A DNA stretch of 50,631 nucleotides, taken from contig JAQVOS010000004.1 in assembly GCA_028702495.1 (NCBI GenBank), forward strand, positions 1 through 50,631, in the 5' to 3' direction. The position numbers were made by a program, and so were the translations under genes. How positions within the stretch are numbered: position 1 is the first letter of the stretch; each line of letters opens with the position of its first letter. Shown here in pieces: positions 1-10,250 of the stretch. The notes under the pieces were generated by a model, which made no database searches, had not been told where the DNA came from, and saw only the letters and a program-made list of their open reading frames with translations. The stretch is from Bacilli bacterium (GTDB taxonomy: Bacteria; Bacillota_I; Bacilli_A; ML615J-28; CAG-698).

Positions 1-3000
1 CCTGGAAGAACAACAACTGTGTCTCCAGTTACAACTGCAGCAGCTGCATCGACTAGATTGTCGAAATAGTTTACGCCAACTTCAAATACTTGTCCATTAA
101 TAACAACTTTGTTTCCAAAATATAATTTAGAAGCTTCTGGACTAACAATGATTGTACCAGTAGATGCTACATCTGCTACATAGGCTGCATAAAGAGTTAA
201 GTCGCCCATTTCGCCAGCAGGAATTTCATACATTGGTGTACCAGTTAGTTCAGCATTGTCATACCATCCAGCAAATACAAATCCAGCTTTTACAGGAACT
301 GGTAGAGTAGTTACTTTAGAAATGTTATAAGTTGCATGAGCTTTTGTATAAGCAGGAACTTGAGCCATTACTGCATCAGAGATGCTTGCGATTGGTTTAA
401 CACCTTTAATAAATTGTGGTAAACGGATTAAACCAACAAATGTTGGGGCATCAGATACTTCTGGTGACCAGAAGTTTTGGCCTGCGTTAACAGTTTTTAC
501 AAAGCCTTGAATCATATCAAGGAATGGCATCCATTTTGCATAGTATGCAGCATTTTCAATGAAATATTGCGATTCTGCAACTGGTCCAGTAGGACGATAA
601 CCACTATATAACTTATTAAGGTATACATAATCAGCTGGATCGCCTGCTTTTGATTGCCATGTTCCATCAAATGGAACAGTAGTGGTAGCAGCATCATCCA
701 TGAACACTGCAAGTGTATCAGTTGATTGAGTGAATGCATGGAAGTCTGTTAAGAATGCGGTAAACAAATCTGCTTGTGTAGCAAATACTAGGGCACCCTC
801 GTTATAATTATAAGTTACGTTATATTCGATTGGAGTCCATTTTGCATACAAGGTAGTAGGAACACTAACAGTATCAACAGCAAAGTCAAATAAAGTTGTA
901 AGTGTAGTTTCTTTATACCAACCAACAAATGTGTATCCATCTCTTGTAGGATCTTCAGGTTCAGTTGCTTTGAATCCACCAGGAACTTCTTCTGGAGCTA
1001 CAGCGCTTCCGCCATTAGACTCATAAGTTAAAGTTTGTGGTTTACTCATTGCTATTGCAGTTGCAAGTTCTTCAAGAGTTGCATATACAGGAGTATAAGA
1101 AGAAACAAATGCCATATCTTCTGCAGTAGGAGCTACATCAAAGTAGTTCGAATTTGCATTGATAGTCGTTGCGCCATCATAACCTTGGATATAATAAGCA
1201 GTTGCAAGAGTAAAGCTAACAAATTTGTTAAACTTAATAGTAACAGTTCCGATATTAGGAACAGCTGTTGTGCCTATACGAATTCCAAAGTAATGAGTAA
1301 TATTTTTAAATTCGTTTTCGTAAATATCAACGACAAGAATAGTGTCAGGAACTAAAACTTCAAGTTGTAGTCCGCCGCCGGCTGTTTCTCCACCAGTTTG
1401 ATCAAATACGTTATTGGTAACATCAATTTGAGTAGCAGAAATTCTTCTAACCCAAATTCCACGTTGTCCAACTTTATTAAACTGGTTGCCTTCAATAAGA
1501 ACGATTCCACCAAGACCAATACCTTCAGAGTTGGTTTCATTTGTACCTTCAATACGAATTCCATCAACATAAACTCCAGCAAGTCCTTCGAAAATATTGT
1601 TAACAACTGTGAATCCAAGAATGTTTCCACCACGAATCCATCTAGGAGCAACAGTAGCAGCACCAATTAAGAATTGGTTGTTTTCAATAACAAAGTTTTC
1701 ATTATTAGCAGTTCCATCATTTTTGAAAGAAATGAATGTACCATTTCCTATTGCTAAATCAGTTGCTACGTTATTTTTGAATGTGAAGTTTTTAACTCCA
1801 CCAGCCAAAGCTAGAACAACTTGGCCAACGCCAGTGAACTTCACTCCATCAATAGTCAGTCCTTCAACGTTTGCAGCTACATTAATAGCAGCACTAACGA
1901 TTGAATCGACTGTTCCTTTGATGGTAATATTATTTTTAGTTACATTAGCAACAGCATCATAAGTGCCAGCTTCTAGATAAACAGTTCCGTCTGCTTCAAC
2001 AGCAGCGAGAGCTTCTTCTAAAGTAGCAAATAATGTTTTGCCGCTAACAAAGTATTCTTTAGCTTGTGCGCTGTAATAAGCAGCACCAGCAGCAACATCC
2101 GCTTTAACAGCAACAGCTGATAGATCATAAGACCATTTAGCATAGACAGTTGCGGTTGTATTAACAGTTAATACAGGTTCACCGGTAAATTCAGCAGTTG
2201 CATACCAGCCATCAAAACTTGCACCAAGTTTTCCAGGAATTGGTAATGTAACAACAGTTTCACCAGGAGCAACTAGATTAGCAGTTGAAGTGGCTTGTTC
2301 AGCTGTATAAACATTGACAACAACATCGCCAATTTCAAATACAGATTGGGCATTGATATCAAATCCATTTAAAGTAATGATTTGACCAACTTGAAGACTA
2401 GCAATGAAGTTATAACCAGCAGTGAATCCTTCATGAGCATAAAGTGTATATTCGTAATCATCAAGAGGAGGATTGGTATTAGCAGAACCTGCTAATTTAA
2501 CCACTTGAACTTCAAAGAATCCATTCGCATTACGATTTAAGAACGCACGATTCTGCCATACAGATGGACTAATTTTGCGATCTTTATCTTGTAAGAACAA
2601 ATGGTTGAAGTGGTTACTTCCAGTACCAGCAACATAGTATTCAGCACTTGCTGGATTATATCCAAAACGAAGTGTTGCAGTTGCAGTAGGATCAGCTGTT
2701 ACAAACGCATCTGTTCCAGTAATTGGCCAATATCCGCCATCAAGACTCATGGTAATTTGGCTATTTTCAGGACCGATTGTGACAGCGAATTCACCAATAA
2801 TAGTGCCTTTAGCAGTTGATGTTGCAATAACTGTTACAGTACCTTTAGCAACGCCTGTTAAAACACCAGTTGTGGCATCGATAGTCGCTTTAGTAACATC
2901 ACTTGTTGACCATGTTACTGTTTGAACCGCAAGTGCTGGAAGCACTGCAGCTGTATAAGTAGCAGATTCTAAAGCAATGACTTCAGCAGCACCAGATACA

Positions 3001-3836
3001 GTGATTGATACTGGATCTGGATGAACGATTGTTAAATCAATTTCTCCATAAACAGTGCCTTTGGCAGCAGAAGTTGCACGAACTTTAATCGTTCCTGGAA
3101 GAAGAGCTGTTAAAACACCTTCAGCAGTGATGGTAGCTAAACTAGCATCACTTGTTGACCAAACTACAGCAGGAGAAGCAAGGACTGGAGCAACACTAGC
3201 AGTGTAAGTTCCATTTTCCCCAGCGATTATAGATGTTGGACCAGAAACAGTAACACCTGTTGGATCTGGTTTAACAACATTAACTGTAACTTCTACGAAA
3301 ATTGTTTCGATTTCTGTGGTTGCTTTAATTTTGACAGAGCCTTCAGCAACACCAGTCACGACACCAGCCGCACTAACAGTAGCTATTTCTGCATTAGCAG
3401 TTGTCCATGTTAGAGCTTGGTTAGCTTTTGCAGGATAAACAGAACCAGTTAAGGTAAGTTGTGCGCCAATAGCGACATTGCCTGCACCAGCAACGGTTAC
3501 AGAGATTGGATCTGGATCGGTAACAACAATAGTAATGGTTGTACGTACGTCCTTATCTTTAACTTTTACTGTAACGGTTACAGAGCCTTCACCGACAGCT
3601 TGAATGATTGCACTCAAAGTGTCGTATCCGGGGATAACTTTAACGATGTCAAGATCACCGCTAGTCCACTCTAATTCGAACCCTTCAGTGACAGTGGGGG
3701 TAACAGTGATTTCGCCTCCGGTTTCAATTGCAATGGTCTTATCAGCTTCGTTAAGCGTCAATGTGATTTTTTCGCCACAAGCCGTAAGAACCAGAGCCGT
3801 TATAAAAATTAAAACCAACGAGAAAAACTTTTTCAT
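1..3836 (-). CDS. Large surface lipoprotein (partial, C-terminus outside window): lipobox signal peptide, several Ig-like BIG2 domains, parallel beta-helix-like region, InlB/Listeria-Bacteroides-type repeats
   Basis: Open minus-strand frame from ATG at 3836 to the window edge, absent from the ORF track because it has no stop in the window. Starts MKKFFSLVLIFITALVLTACGEK (lipobox LTAC). Repeated VTWSTSD..ATI...GVLTGVAKGTVTVIATS blocks. GWY..AEFTG...TVYAKW repeats. Frame checked at both ends (…VVTGDTVVVLPG at window start). Confidence 0.9.
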   Translation of the reverse strand, partial: MKKFFSLVLIFITALVLTACGEKITLTLNEADKTIAIETGGEITVTPTVTEGFELEWTSGDLDIVKVIPGYDTLSAIIQAVGEGSVTVTVKVKDKDVRTTITIVVTDPDPISVTVAGAGNVAIGAQLTLTGSVYPAKANQALTWTTANAEIATVSAAGVVTGVAEGSVKIKATTEIETIFVEVTVNVVKPDPTGVTVSGPTSIIAGENGTYTASVAPVLASPAVVWSTSDASLATITAEGVLTALLPGTIKVRATSAAKGTVYGEIDLTIVHPDPVSITVSGAAEVIALESATYTAAVLPALAVQTVTWSTSDVTKATIDATTGVLTGVAKGTVTVIATSTAKGTIIGEFAVTIGPENSQITMSLDGGYWPITGTDAFVTADPTATATLRFGYNPASAEYYVAGTGSNHFNHLFLQDKDRKISPSVWQNRAFLNRNANGFFEVQVVKLAGSANTNPPLDDYEYTLYAHEGFTAGYNFIASLQVGQIITLNGFDINAQSVFEIGDVVVNVYTAEQATSTANLVAPGETVVTLPIPGKLGASFDGWYATAEFTGEPVLTVNTTATVYAKWSYDLSAVAVKADVAAGAAYYSAQAKEYFVSGKTLFATLEEALAAVEADGTVYLEAGTYDAVANVTKNNITIKGTVDSIVSAAINVAANVEGLTIDGVKFTGVGQVVLALAGGVKNFTFKNNVATDLAIGNGTFISFKNDGTANNENFVIENNQFLIGAATVAPRWIRGGNILGFTVVNNIFEGLAGVYVDGIRIEGTNETNSEGIGLGGIVLIEGNQFNKVGQRGIWVRRISATQIDVTNNVFDQTGGETAGGGLQLEVLVPDTILVVDIYENEFKNITHYFGIRIGTTAVPNIGTVTIKFNKFVSFTLATAYYIQGYDGATTINANSNYFDVAPTAEDMAFVSSYTPVYATLEELATAIAMSKPQTLTYESNGGSAVAPEEVPGGFKATEPEDPTRDGYTFVGWYKETTLTTLFDFAVDTVSVPTTLYAKWTPIEYNVTYNYNEGALVFATQADLFTAFLTDFHAFTQSTDTLAVFMDDAATTTVPFDGTWQSKAGDPADYVYLNKLYSGYRPTGPVAESQYFIENAAYYAKWMPFLDMIQGFVKTVNAGQNFWSPEVSDAPTFVGLIRLPQFIKGVKPIASISDAVMAQVPAYTKAHATYNISKVTTLPVPVKAGFVFAGWYDNAELTGTPMYEIPAGEMGDLTLYAAYVADVASTGTIIVSPEASKLYFGNKVVINGQVFEVGVNYFDNLVDAAAAVVTGDTVVVLP

Positions 3837-4056
3837 TTTTCCACTTTAAACTTGTGTGATATATTGGCCGGCACAAGTTTTTACTCCTTCTTTCGTATAA
3901 TATTTATTTGCCAATATATGTAAAAACGTTTACATGTCTATTGTATCACAAAGTAAATAAAATTTAAAGGGGTTTGAACAAATTTTTTCATTTTTACATT
4001 GCTATTACTGATTTTTGTTCATTTTTATCAAATCAATGGTTTGATAAATTAAAAAA

Positions 4057-4076
4057 AATCCAGCTTTTGCTGGATT
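4057..4076 (-). terminator. Rho-independent terminator after rpoE
   Basis: AATCCAGC-AAAA-GCTGGATT stem followed by a T-run on the minus strand; overlaps the rpoE stop. Confidence 0.85.
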
Positions 4077-4623
4077 ATTTTTTTAATTCTTGCTCAATTT
4101 CATCTTCATCGTCGGTTTCGTCTTCAGAGTCTTCTTCTTCGACGGCAACTTCTGTAGTGACACTAACATCGGCATCGGCGTCGACTTCTACCAACCCTAA
4201 CTCTTCCTCAATGTCATCGGTTTCATCAGTTTCTTCTTCTTCATCATCACTGATGATTTCGTCTACTGTTTTGTTAAGTTCATTGTCAAAAACATAATCG
4301 TCTTTGAGTTCATTACGAATAACGTCTTCGTCATTTTCATACAAATCTTCTAAGTAGTTCCCATCTTTGTCGAGAAGAGTTGAAGGCTGACGAGATTTAA
4401 GATCCCATAATTTTAAACCGTTTTTATCTTCGCCACAACAAACAAAATATCCACTGAGCATGAAATCCATTTGGAATTGTGCTTTTAATTCTTCAATATT
4501 TTCTTTGATTCCTTTTGCTTGAAAAATTTCATTTGTTAATTCTTTTAATGATTTTGGTTTTTTCTTTGTTTTCATTACGCGAATCGCAATATCGATAAAC
4601 GATTCGTTCTCATATATTTCCAT
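4075..4623 (-). CDS. rpoE: DNA-directed RNA polymerase delta subunit
   Basis: N-terminal winged-helix-like domain (SFIDIAIRVMKTKKKPKSLKELTNEIF...) and highly acidic C-terminal tail. Confidence 0.9.
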   Translation of the reverse strand: MEIYENESFIDIAIRVMKTKKKPKSLKELTNEIFQAKGIKENIEELKAQFQMDFMLSGYFVCCGEDKNGLKLWDLKSRQPSTLLDKDGNYLEDLYENDEDVIRNELKDDYVFDNELNKTVDEIISDDEEEETDETDDIEEELGLVEVDADADVSVTTEVAVEEEDSEDETDDEDEIEQELKK

Positions 4624-4676
4624 GGTTTGATTCCTCCATTTCTTATATTTTACCTTAATTTCTTGTGAATATCAAG

Positions 4677-5399
4677 TTAATTGTTACTTTTTTTAATTGT
4701 GTCGAAAACTCGATAATCAGTTCGGTCTACGGATAGAGGGGTGATTGAAATATAGTTTTCGTAAATGGCATAGACATCGCTGTCTTGAGTTTCTTCATCT
4801 AAGTGAAAATTGGGCTTTCCGCGTTGAAACACTTCTCGGCCTTCTTCTAGAAAGACTGTTGAGAAATGGGTGCTTCCTTGTTTGGTCAGCTTTATTCCCA
4901 CAGCTAAAACAGGAATGTTTACATTGAAAAAATCGCCTTGTGGCAATAGCTTCTCTATGACATAGTCGAGCACTTTTTCTAAGTCTCTTTCAGCTCCTGA
5001 AAAATCATGTGGTTTTGTGGAAAGGGCAATGGCTTTCTTTCCTGACATGACGCCTTCACTCGCAGCCCCAACGGTTCCTGAATAAAGAATATCTTCTCCT
5101 AGATTAAATCCGTTGTTAACCCCTGATAAGACCAACGTAAATTCGTCACGTAAAAAATAAGTTGCAAAACGAACACAATCTGCCGGAGTAGAATCCACTG
5201 CATATGCTTCGATATCTTCTAGAAAATGATTGATTCTTTGATATGAAAATCCATGTTTGATGTTTAAAGCCTGACTTTTGGCTGATTGTTCTTTTAAAGG
5301 AGCAATGACAATGACGTCTCCATATTTCTTTGCTGTTTTTGCTAAGAGCTTTAAACCTTCGGAATTAATTCCATCATCATTTGTTACTAGAATTCTCAT
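4677..5399 (-). CDS. surE: 5'/3'-nucleotidase SurE
   Basis: MRILVTNDDGINSEGL; DSTPADCVRF; SGVNNGFNLGEDILYSGTVGAA motifs. Confidence 0.95.
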   Translation of the reverse strand: MRILVTNDDGINSEGLKLLAKTAKKYGDVIVIAPLKEQSAKSQALNIKHGFSYQRINHFLEDIEAYAVDSTPADCVRFATYFLRDEFTLVLSGVNNGFNLGEDILYSGTVGAASEGVMSGKKAIALSTKPHDFSGAERDLEKVLDYVIEKLLPQGDFFNVNIPVLAVGIKLTKQGSTHFSTVFLEEGREVFQRGKPNFHLDEETQDSDVYAIYENYISITPLSVDRTDYRVFDTIKKSNN

Positions 5400-6391
5400 T
5401 AGAATACTTCCTTGTGCTCTGCTTTATAAAGTCGTAAAGCTTCGTCAGCTTCCTTCACCATTTGTTTCATCTCGCGACGATTTTTAGCCATGGCTCCACT
5501 TGCTTGCATGTGGCCACCTCCATTGTATCGTTGCGCGATTTCAACAACGCCTGTATAACGCGAGCGCAATCGGACACGAATGACGCCTTCGATATCGATA
5601 AATAGCATCCATATTAAGCTTCCGCGAATGCTATCAAGGGTATTGACAAGCGCTGAAGCATCTTCGTTAGATACCCCAAATTTCTTTTGAATTCGTTCAT
5701 TCAAATAGATATAACTGACGCCGTTGGGACTTGTTTTAAAATGGTTCAAAACATATCCTTGAAGTTTTAAAATTTCTTTGTCTTTGATATGAAGATTTGC
5801 ATAAATAGCATCCGTATTAAATCCATAATCAAGCATGTTTCCTGCGAGCCTTAAGGTTTCCCCATTGACACTATTATAGCGGAATCTTCCTGTGTCGGTG
5901 ATGGTAGCAACATAAAGAGCTCTTGCACCTTCCACATCCATTTTTAACTCATTCTTAAAGGTCTCAAAAAAGTCCATTAAGACGATGGAAGTTGAAGGGT
6001 AGTTATCGCGAACATAATTGATATCCCCAAATTTTTCAACTTCAATATGGTGATCAATTTTTATGATTTCTTTGCCCTTGTTGTAATTGCCTCCTGCAAT
6101 TCTTGATGCATTGGAAGTATCTACAACAATGACAAGAGCATCTTGATAATACTCTTCGGGAACCGTATCTTCTTGCCCTAGAAATTCAAGATACTTGACG
6201 GTATCGTATCCAGCACAGTAAATCTTTTTATCGGGAAAAGAGTTTTTTAATATGCTTTTGAGTCCCAATGTTGAACCCATGCAATCACCATCAGGGCGGA
6301 TATGGCGATGGATGATGATGGTGTTGTAAGCTTTTATCTTATTAAGAATATCTAGTTTCACTTGATAAAATTCATCTTTTTTTAGGTTCAT
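5399..6391 (-). CDS. nrnA: DHH/DHHA1 family phosphoesterase (NrnA-like oligoribonuclease/pAp phosphatase)
   Basis: HRHIRPDGDCMGS, VDTSNASRI, KIDHH, GGGHMQASGA motifs. Confidence 0.88.
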   Translation of the reverse strand: MNLKKDEFYQVKLDILNKIKAYNTIIIHRHIRPDGDCMGSTLGLKSILKNSFPDKKIYCAGYDTVKYLEFLGQEDTVPEEYYQDALVIVVDTSNASRIAGGNYNKGKEIIKIDHHIEVEKFGDINYVRDNYPSTSIVLMDFFETFKNELKMDVEGARALYVATITDTGRFRYNSVNGETLRLAGNMLDYGFNTDAIYANLHIKDKEILKLQGYVLNHFKTSPNGVSYIYLNERIQKKFGVSNEDASALVNTLDSIRGSLIWMLFIDIEGVIRVRLRSRYTGVVEIAQRYNGGGHMQASGAMAKNRREMKQMVKEADEALRLYKAEHKEVF

Positions 6392-7326
6392 TTTTGTTCC
6401 TCCATAATTTGATCTAAATCTTCTAACATTTGCTTGGCTTCTTCGAATGAATTCAAATAAGCTCCGCTGGCAAAGAGATGACCTCCGCCTCCATATTTTC
6501 GAGCAATCGTATTGATATCATACCGATTGGATCTAACCTCAGCGATGATTTTTCCCTGTTCATCTTCGGTAAAATTCGCCCATATGTGAATTCCTTCAAT
6601 GCCGCTCATTGTCTGAACCATTTCACGAGAAATGGTATAGACATCCATTCCATAGTTTTTCCACTCACTGACAGGAATCATATGATAAGCAACATTGTTT
6701 TTCGTGATTCGAAATTTTAATACAAATGATGCTCTCAAGCGTACACGCTTGAGAGATTCTATATATAAATGTTCATACACTTCATTGAGTGAAAAAGAAA
6801 ATTTGGTAAGAAGGGAAGCAATATGAAAGGTGTTACTGTTTACGCCACTATATAGGAATCTTCCACTATCTGCTACAATACCAGTGAATAGAGCTTTTGC
6901 GGCTTGTTCGCTTATGGTATATTCTAATTCATATGCCATTTTCGCAATCAAACTAGTACAACTAATTTCATTAGTATCGACGATATTGATATGACCATAA
7001 CTAGAAACAGGAACGTGATGATCAATTTTTATGATGATTGGGGCAAGTTTATAACGTTCATCACTAATAAGTTTGGAATCACTAGAATCAAGGACGATAA
7101 CAAGCGCATTTTGATATAATTCTGTAGGTACTTCATCCATCTTTCCGAGAAAAGAAAAACCAGATGCTTCATCCCCAACCGCAAAAACTAATTTTTCAGG
7201 AAAGGTTTGTTTAAGGATTTCTTTAAGACCAAGCTGGGCACCATAAGCATCACCATCTGGATGTAGATGACGATGAATGATAATCACTTGATGATTCAAA
7301 ATTTTATCATGAACTTGTTCAAACAT
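6388..7326 (-). CDS. DHH/DHHA1 family phosphoesterase, paralogue of the downstream gene
   Basis: HRHLHPDGDAYGAQ, VLDSSDSKL, KIDHH, GGGGHLFASGA motifs; overlaps next gene by 4 nt. Confidence 0.88.
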   Translation of the reverse strand: MFEQVHDKILNHQVIIIHRHLHPDGDAYGAQLGLKEILKQTFPEKLVFAVGDEASGFSFLGKMDEVPTELYQNALVIVLDSSDSKLISDERYKLAPIIIKIDHHVPVSSYGHINIVDTNEISCTSLIAKMAYELEYTISEQAAKALFTGIVADSGRFLYSGVNSNTFHIASLLTKFSFSLNEVYEHLYIESLKRVRLRASFVLKFRITKNNVAYHMIPVSEWKNYGMDVYTISREMVQTMSGIEGIHIWANFTEDEQGKIIAEVRSNRYDINTIARKYGGGGHLFASGAYLNSFEEAKQMLEDLDQIMEEQK

Positions 7327-7391
7327 ACTAAATACCCTTTCATTTTATTAACGGTTTATTATACCCTATTCTTCCCGACTTCGCAATGAAA

Positions 7392-10250
7392 TTAAACTTT
7401 ACGACTCACTTGATCTGTTTTTACAATTTTCACAATGTTTTCTGTAATGTCATCAAATGTATCATCATGACTAATCACAAAAAGTTGTGACAATTCGTTG
7501 GCCGCCTCTTGGATGACGCTGGCCACTTGAACTCTTCTTAAAGCATCAAGATTAATGGTTGGCTCATCAAGGAAGTAAATATCAACTCCTGATAAATGAC
7601 GAAGCATTGATAGACGAATGGCAATGGCAACACTCATTTGTTCCCCACCCGAGAGTTGCTCCATTGTTTTATAGGTGTCCGCATTCATGCCATCAAGGAT
7701 GCGAACTTGATAATCTTCTGCCATTTCAATGCCTACATTTTCTTTTGATATTTCACGATATAGTTTGGTAGCTGCTACAGAAATATATTCGCGATAAGCA
7801 GTTGATAGTCGAGAAGGTAGTTCGGTATATACTTTTCTCATCTTCTGAAGAAAATCACCTAAGTTATTTCGGTTTGCTAGATGTTCTTCCTTTTCTTGTT
7901 TTTGTAGAATCAGCCCATCCATATAAGCAATCATTGCGCGAAGTTCTTTTAACTGTAGTTCTTTTTCAGCGATGGTTGCTTTTGTTCCACTGACTACTTC
8001 AACAACGGTTTGATAGTCTTTTAATGTTTGCTCGTACTGCTTTTCAGAATACTCAAGCTCAAGGTTTTCGAGGGCGAGATGAATCCCTTGTTTTTGATCT
8101 TTGAGACTTTGTTGTTCGCTTTCAGCCTTTTTAATAAAGGCAGCAATTTGAGAATACTCTTTTGCCTTTTTTTCGTTAGCAATATAGGTGTTTTTTGCTT
8201 CATCTAAATTTCTATTTTCTTGCTTTAAAGCATCTAGTTCTTCCTTGATGGTTGCACCACGATCAAGCGTTTCTTTCATACTATGATAAGAAACACTCGC
8301 TTCATCATTTTTACGTTTTTCATGAAGTTGTTTTGCTTCCAAATCACGAAGTTGATGACTAAGTTTTTTGAGTTCCTTTTCAGTTTCTTCAATTAAAATA
8401 TTGGTACGACTATTGCGTAATTTTTGTGTATTAACAAGTGTCGTATGTTCGGTAAATTTTCGTTCTAATTCAAGTGTTTCTTGATCTAGTTCTTGAATGG
8501 ATTCGGTTTCTCTTTCAAGACTTTCGTGAATGGATTTTAATAAATCCTCAAGGGAAGAAGCCCCTTCGTCTTGCTCAAAAAAGCTTTGTTTCAATTCTAA
8601 AAGTAACTCTTCTTTTTGCTTCAAATCTTGTTGATAAGTAAGCTGTTTTTTTGTTGCTTCAGCCACCAAAATAGCGAGTTCTTTCGGGTTAAAAGAGGCT
8701 TCTTTCTTCGCTTGTATTTCTTCACTAATTGCATCGATTTTTTGCTTGATTTTTTGGGCAATGCCATCAAAATATTGAACTAAAGAAACTTCATTAATAT
8801 TCTTGCATTTTTCATGTAAAAACGGACACATTCCACCCTCTGAACGTGTTGCATTTTCTCTTGCAGTTTCTATATCTTTTTCAAGATAATTACGCTTTTT
8901 TTCGAGCTCTTTCAGAACTTCTAATAAGTCGTCATTTGCCTTGCTTTTATCATTTAATTCTTGAATTTCTAATGCAATTTTTGATTCAAAATCCGCTTCA
9001 TAATTTGGGATTAATTCAGCTTTTGTTGCAGCGTAAGTATAACGTTGTTGTGCATCTTGAAGCGCTTGTTTCTTCGCTTCAACTTCACTTCTATGTGACC
9101 GAAAAATCACTCGTAATTCTTCTAAATTTTTCTCATTTTCTTCAAGCTCGGATTGTTCCATCAATGCTTGCTTTTTACTTGACTCATAAGCTTCTTTTTT
9201 CTGCTTTTCTTCTACTTCAAATGAGTAAATTTGTTCTGTAAAATTGTTTATATTTGCAAGTGAAACTTCCATCACTTTTTCAAGATTTTTAGCAGCTTTT
9301 TCAAGAGCTAGTGACTCATCAAAAGCGTGCTCAAGATGTGATATTTTCTTTTCGTTTACTTGATGTTTTAAATACTTTTCTTTGTTTGCTTTTACAAGAG
9401 AAGTGGCTTCCTCACTCGCCTTCAAATTCTCATGTTTTTGAAGCAATTCTTTTTCAATCATTTGCTCTTTTTCAGATATGACCAAGACGTTGTTTCTTGC
9501 TTCATCAAGCTCTTTTTTTAGAACTTCAAGCATTGTCTTTTTATTCTTTAACTCAGCCATTGTAATCTGGTCTTTAGCAAGTGTTTTTTGCATTTTATTG
9601 AGTTCAGATAGAATGGATTTTTCTTGTTGCTTTCGTTCGTTATATGGCTTTAGTTGTGCCTCTAAATCGATGATTTCTTTTTCTAGAACGATGATATATT
9701 GATCCTTTAAAAAGTCATTTAGTTCCTTCAATTTATTTGCTGTTTCTTTATAAACGTGAAGCTCAAATAACTTATCAAAGTTTTCTTTTCGATTCGCTGG
9801 AGTGAGCAAAAAAGCACTGACAAATTCCCCTTGAGGAACGGCAATGATTTCTTCAAACATTTTTGAGAATTCCTTTGTCTTGGAGATCTTTAGATTTTTC
9901 TTAATAGCGGGATATACATTTTCGTTTCCTTCACACACCACGCTATTATTTTCTAAATCAATAAGCTTGACGCTTCCTCCTTGTGTTCTAAGAGTTCGAC
10001 TCACTTGATATCGACGATTGTCTTCGGCAATAAAGTCAACCTCAATAAGCCCGCGTTTTTCTTTGTAGCGAATCATTTGATTGATATTTTTATAACGATT
10101 GTAGTTAAAGAGACCAACACCAATGGCTTCGATTAAAGTGGATTTTCCACTTCCGTTCAAACCAAGAATACAGTTAATGCCTTCGCGAAATGAAATGGTT
10201 TCATCAATATAACTTTTTATATTAACAAGATGAATGGCTTCAACAATCAT
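7392..10250 (-). CDS. sbcC: SbcC/Rad50-like AAA ATPase (SMC-like)
   Basis: Walker A GLNGSGKSTL, long coiled coils, hinge Cys motif CPFLHEKC, LSGGEQMSVAIAIRLSML signature, Walker B VDIYFLDEPTINLD. Confidence 0.88.
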   Translation of the reverse strand: MIVEAIHLVNIKSYIDETISFREGINCILGLNGSGKSTLIEAIGVGLFNYNRYKNINQMIRYKEKRGLIEVDFIAEDNRRYQVSRTLRTQGGSVKLIDLENNSVVCEGNENVYPAIKKNLKISKTKEFSKMFEEIIAVPQGEFVSAFLLTPANRKENFDKLFELHVYKETANKLKELNDFLKDQYIIVLEKEIIDLEAQLKPYNERKQQEKSILSELNKMQKTLAKDQITMAELKNKKTMLEVLKKELDEARNNVLVISEKEQMIEKELLQKHENLKASEEATSLVKANKEKYLKHQVNEKKISHLEHAFDESLALEKAAKNLEKVMEVSLANINNFTEQIYSFEVEEKQKKEAYESSKKQALMEQSELEENEKNLEELRVIFRSHRSEVEAKKQALQDAQQRYTYAATKAELIPNYEADFESKIALEIQELNDKSKANDDLLEVLKELEKKRNYLEKDIETARENATRSEGGMCPFLHEKCKNINEVSLVQYFDGIAQKIKQKIDAISEEIQAKKEASFNPKELAILVAEATKKQLTYQQDLKQKEELLLELKQSFFEQDEGASSLEDLLKSIHESLERETESIQELDQETLELERKFTEHTTLVNTQKLRNSRTNILIEETEKELKKLSHQLRDLEAKQLHEKRKNDEASVSYHSMKETLDRGATIKEELDALKQENRNLDEAKNTYIANEKKAKEYSQIAAFIKKAESEQQSLKDQKQGIHLALENLELEYSEKQYEQTLKDYQTVVEVVSGTKATIAEKELQLKELRAMIAYMDGLILQKQEKEEHLANRNNLGDFLQKMRKVYTELPSRLSTAYREYISVAATKLYREISKENVGIEMAEDYQVRILDGMNADTYKTMEQLSGGEQMSVAIAIRLSMLRHLSGVDIYFLDEPTINLDALRRVQVASVIQEAANELSQLFVISHDDTFDDITENIVKIVKTDQVSRKV

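Noticed and set aside
1035-3849. Plus-strand ORFs (1035, 1398, 1597, 2601, 3459, 3604) and minus-strand fragments (512, 1352)
   Set aside because: Antisense or out-of-frame shadows of the long lipoprotein frame on the minus strand; Ser/Asn-rich or biased composition and no family resemblance.
3974-4297. Ser-rich plus-strand ORF
   Set aside because: Antisense of the acidic (GAA/GAT-rich) tail of rpoE; low-complexity artefact.
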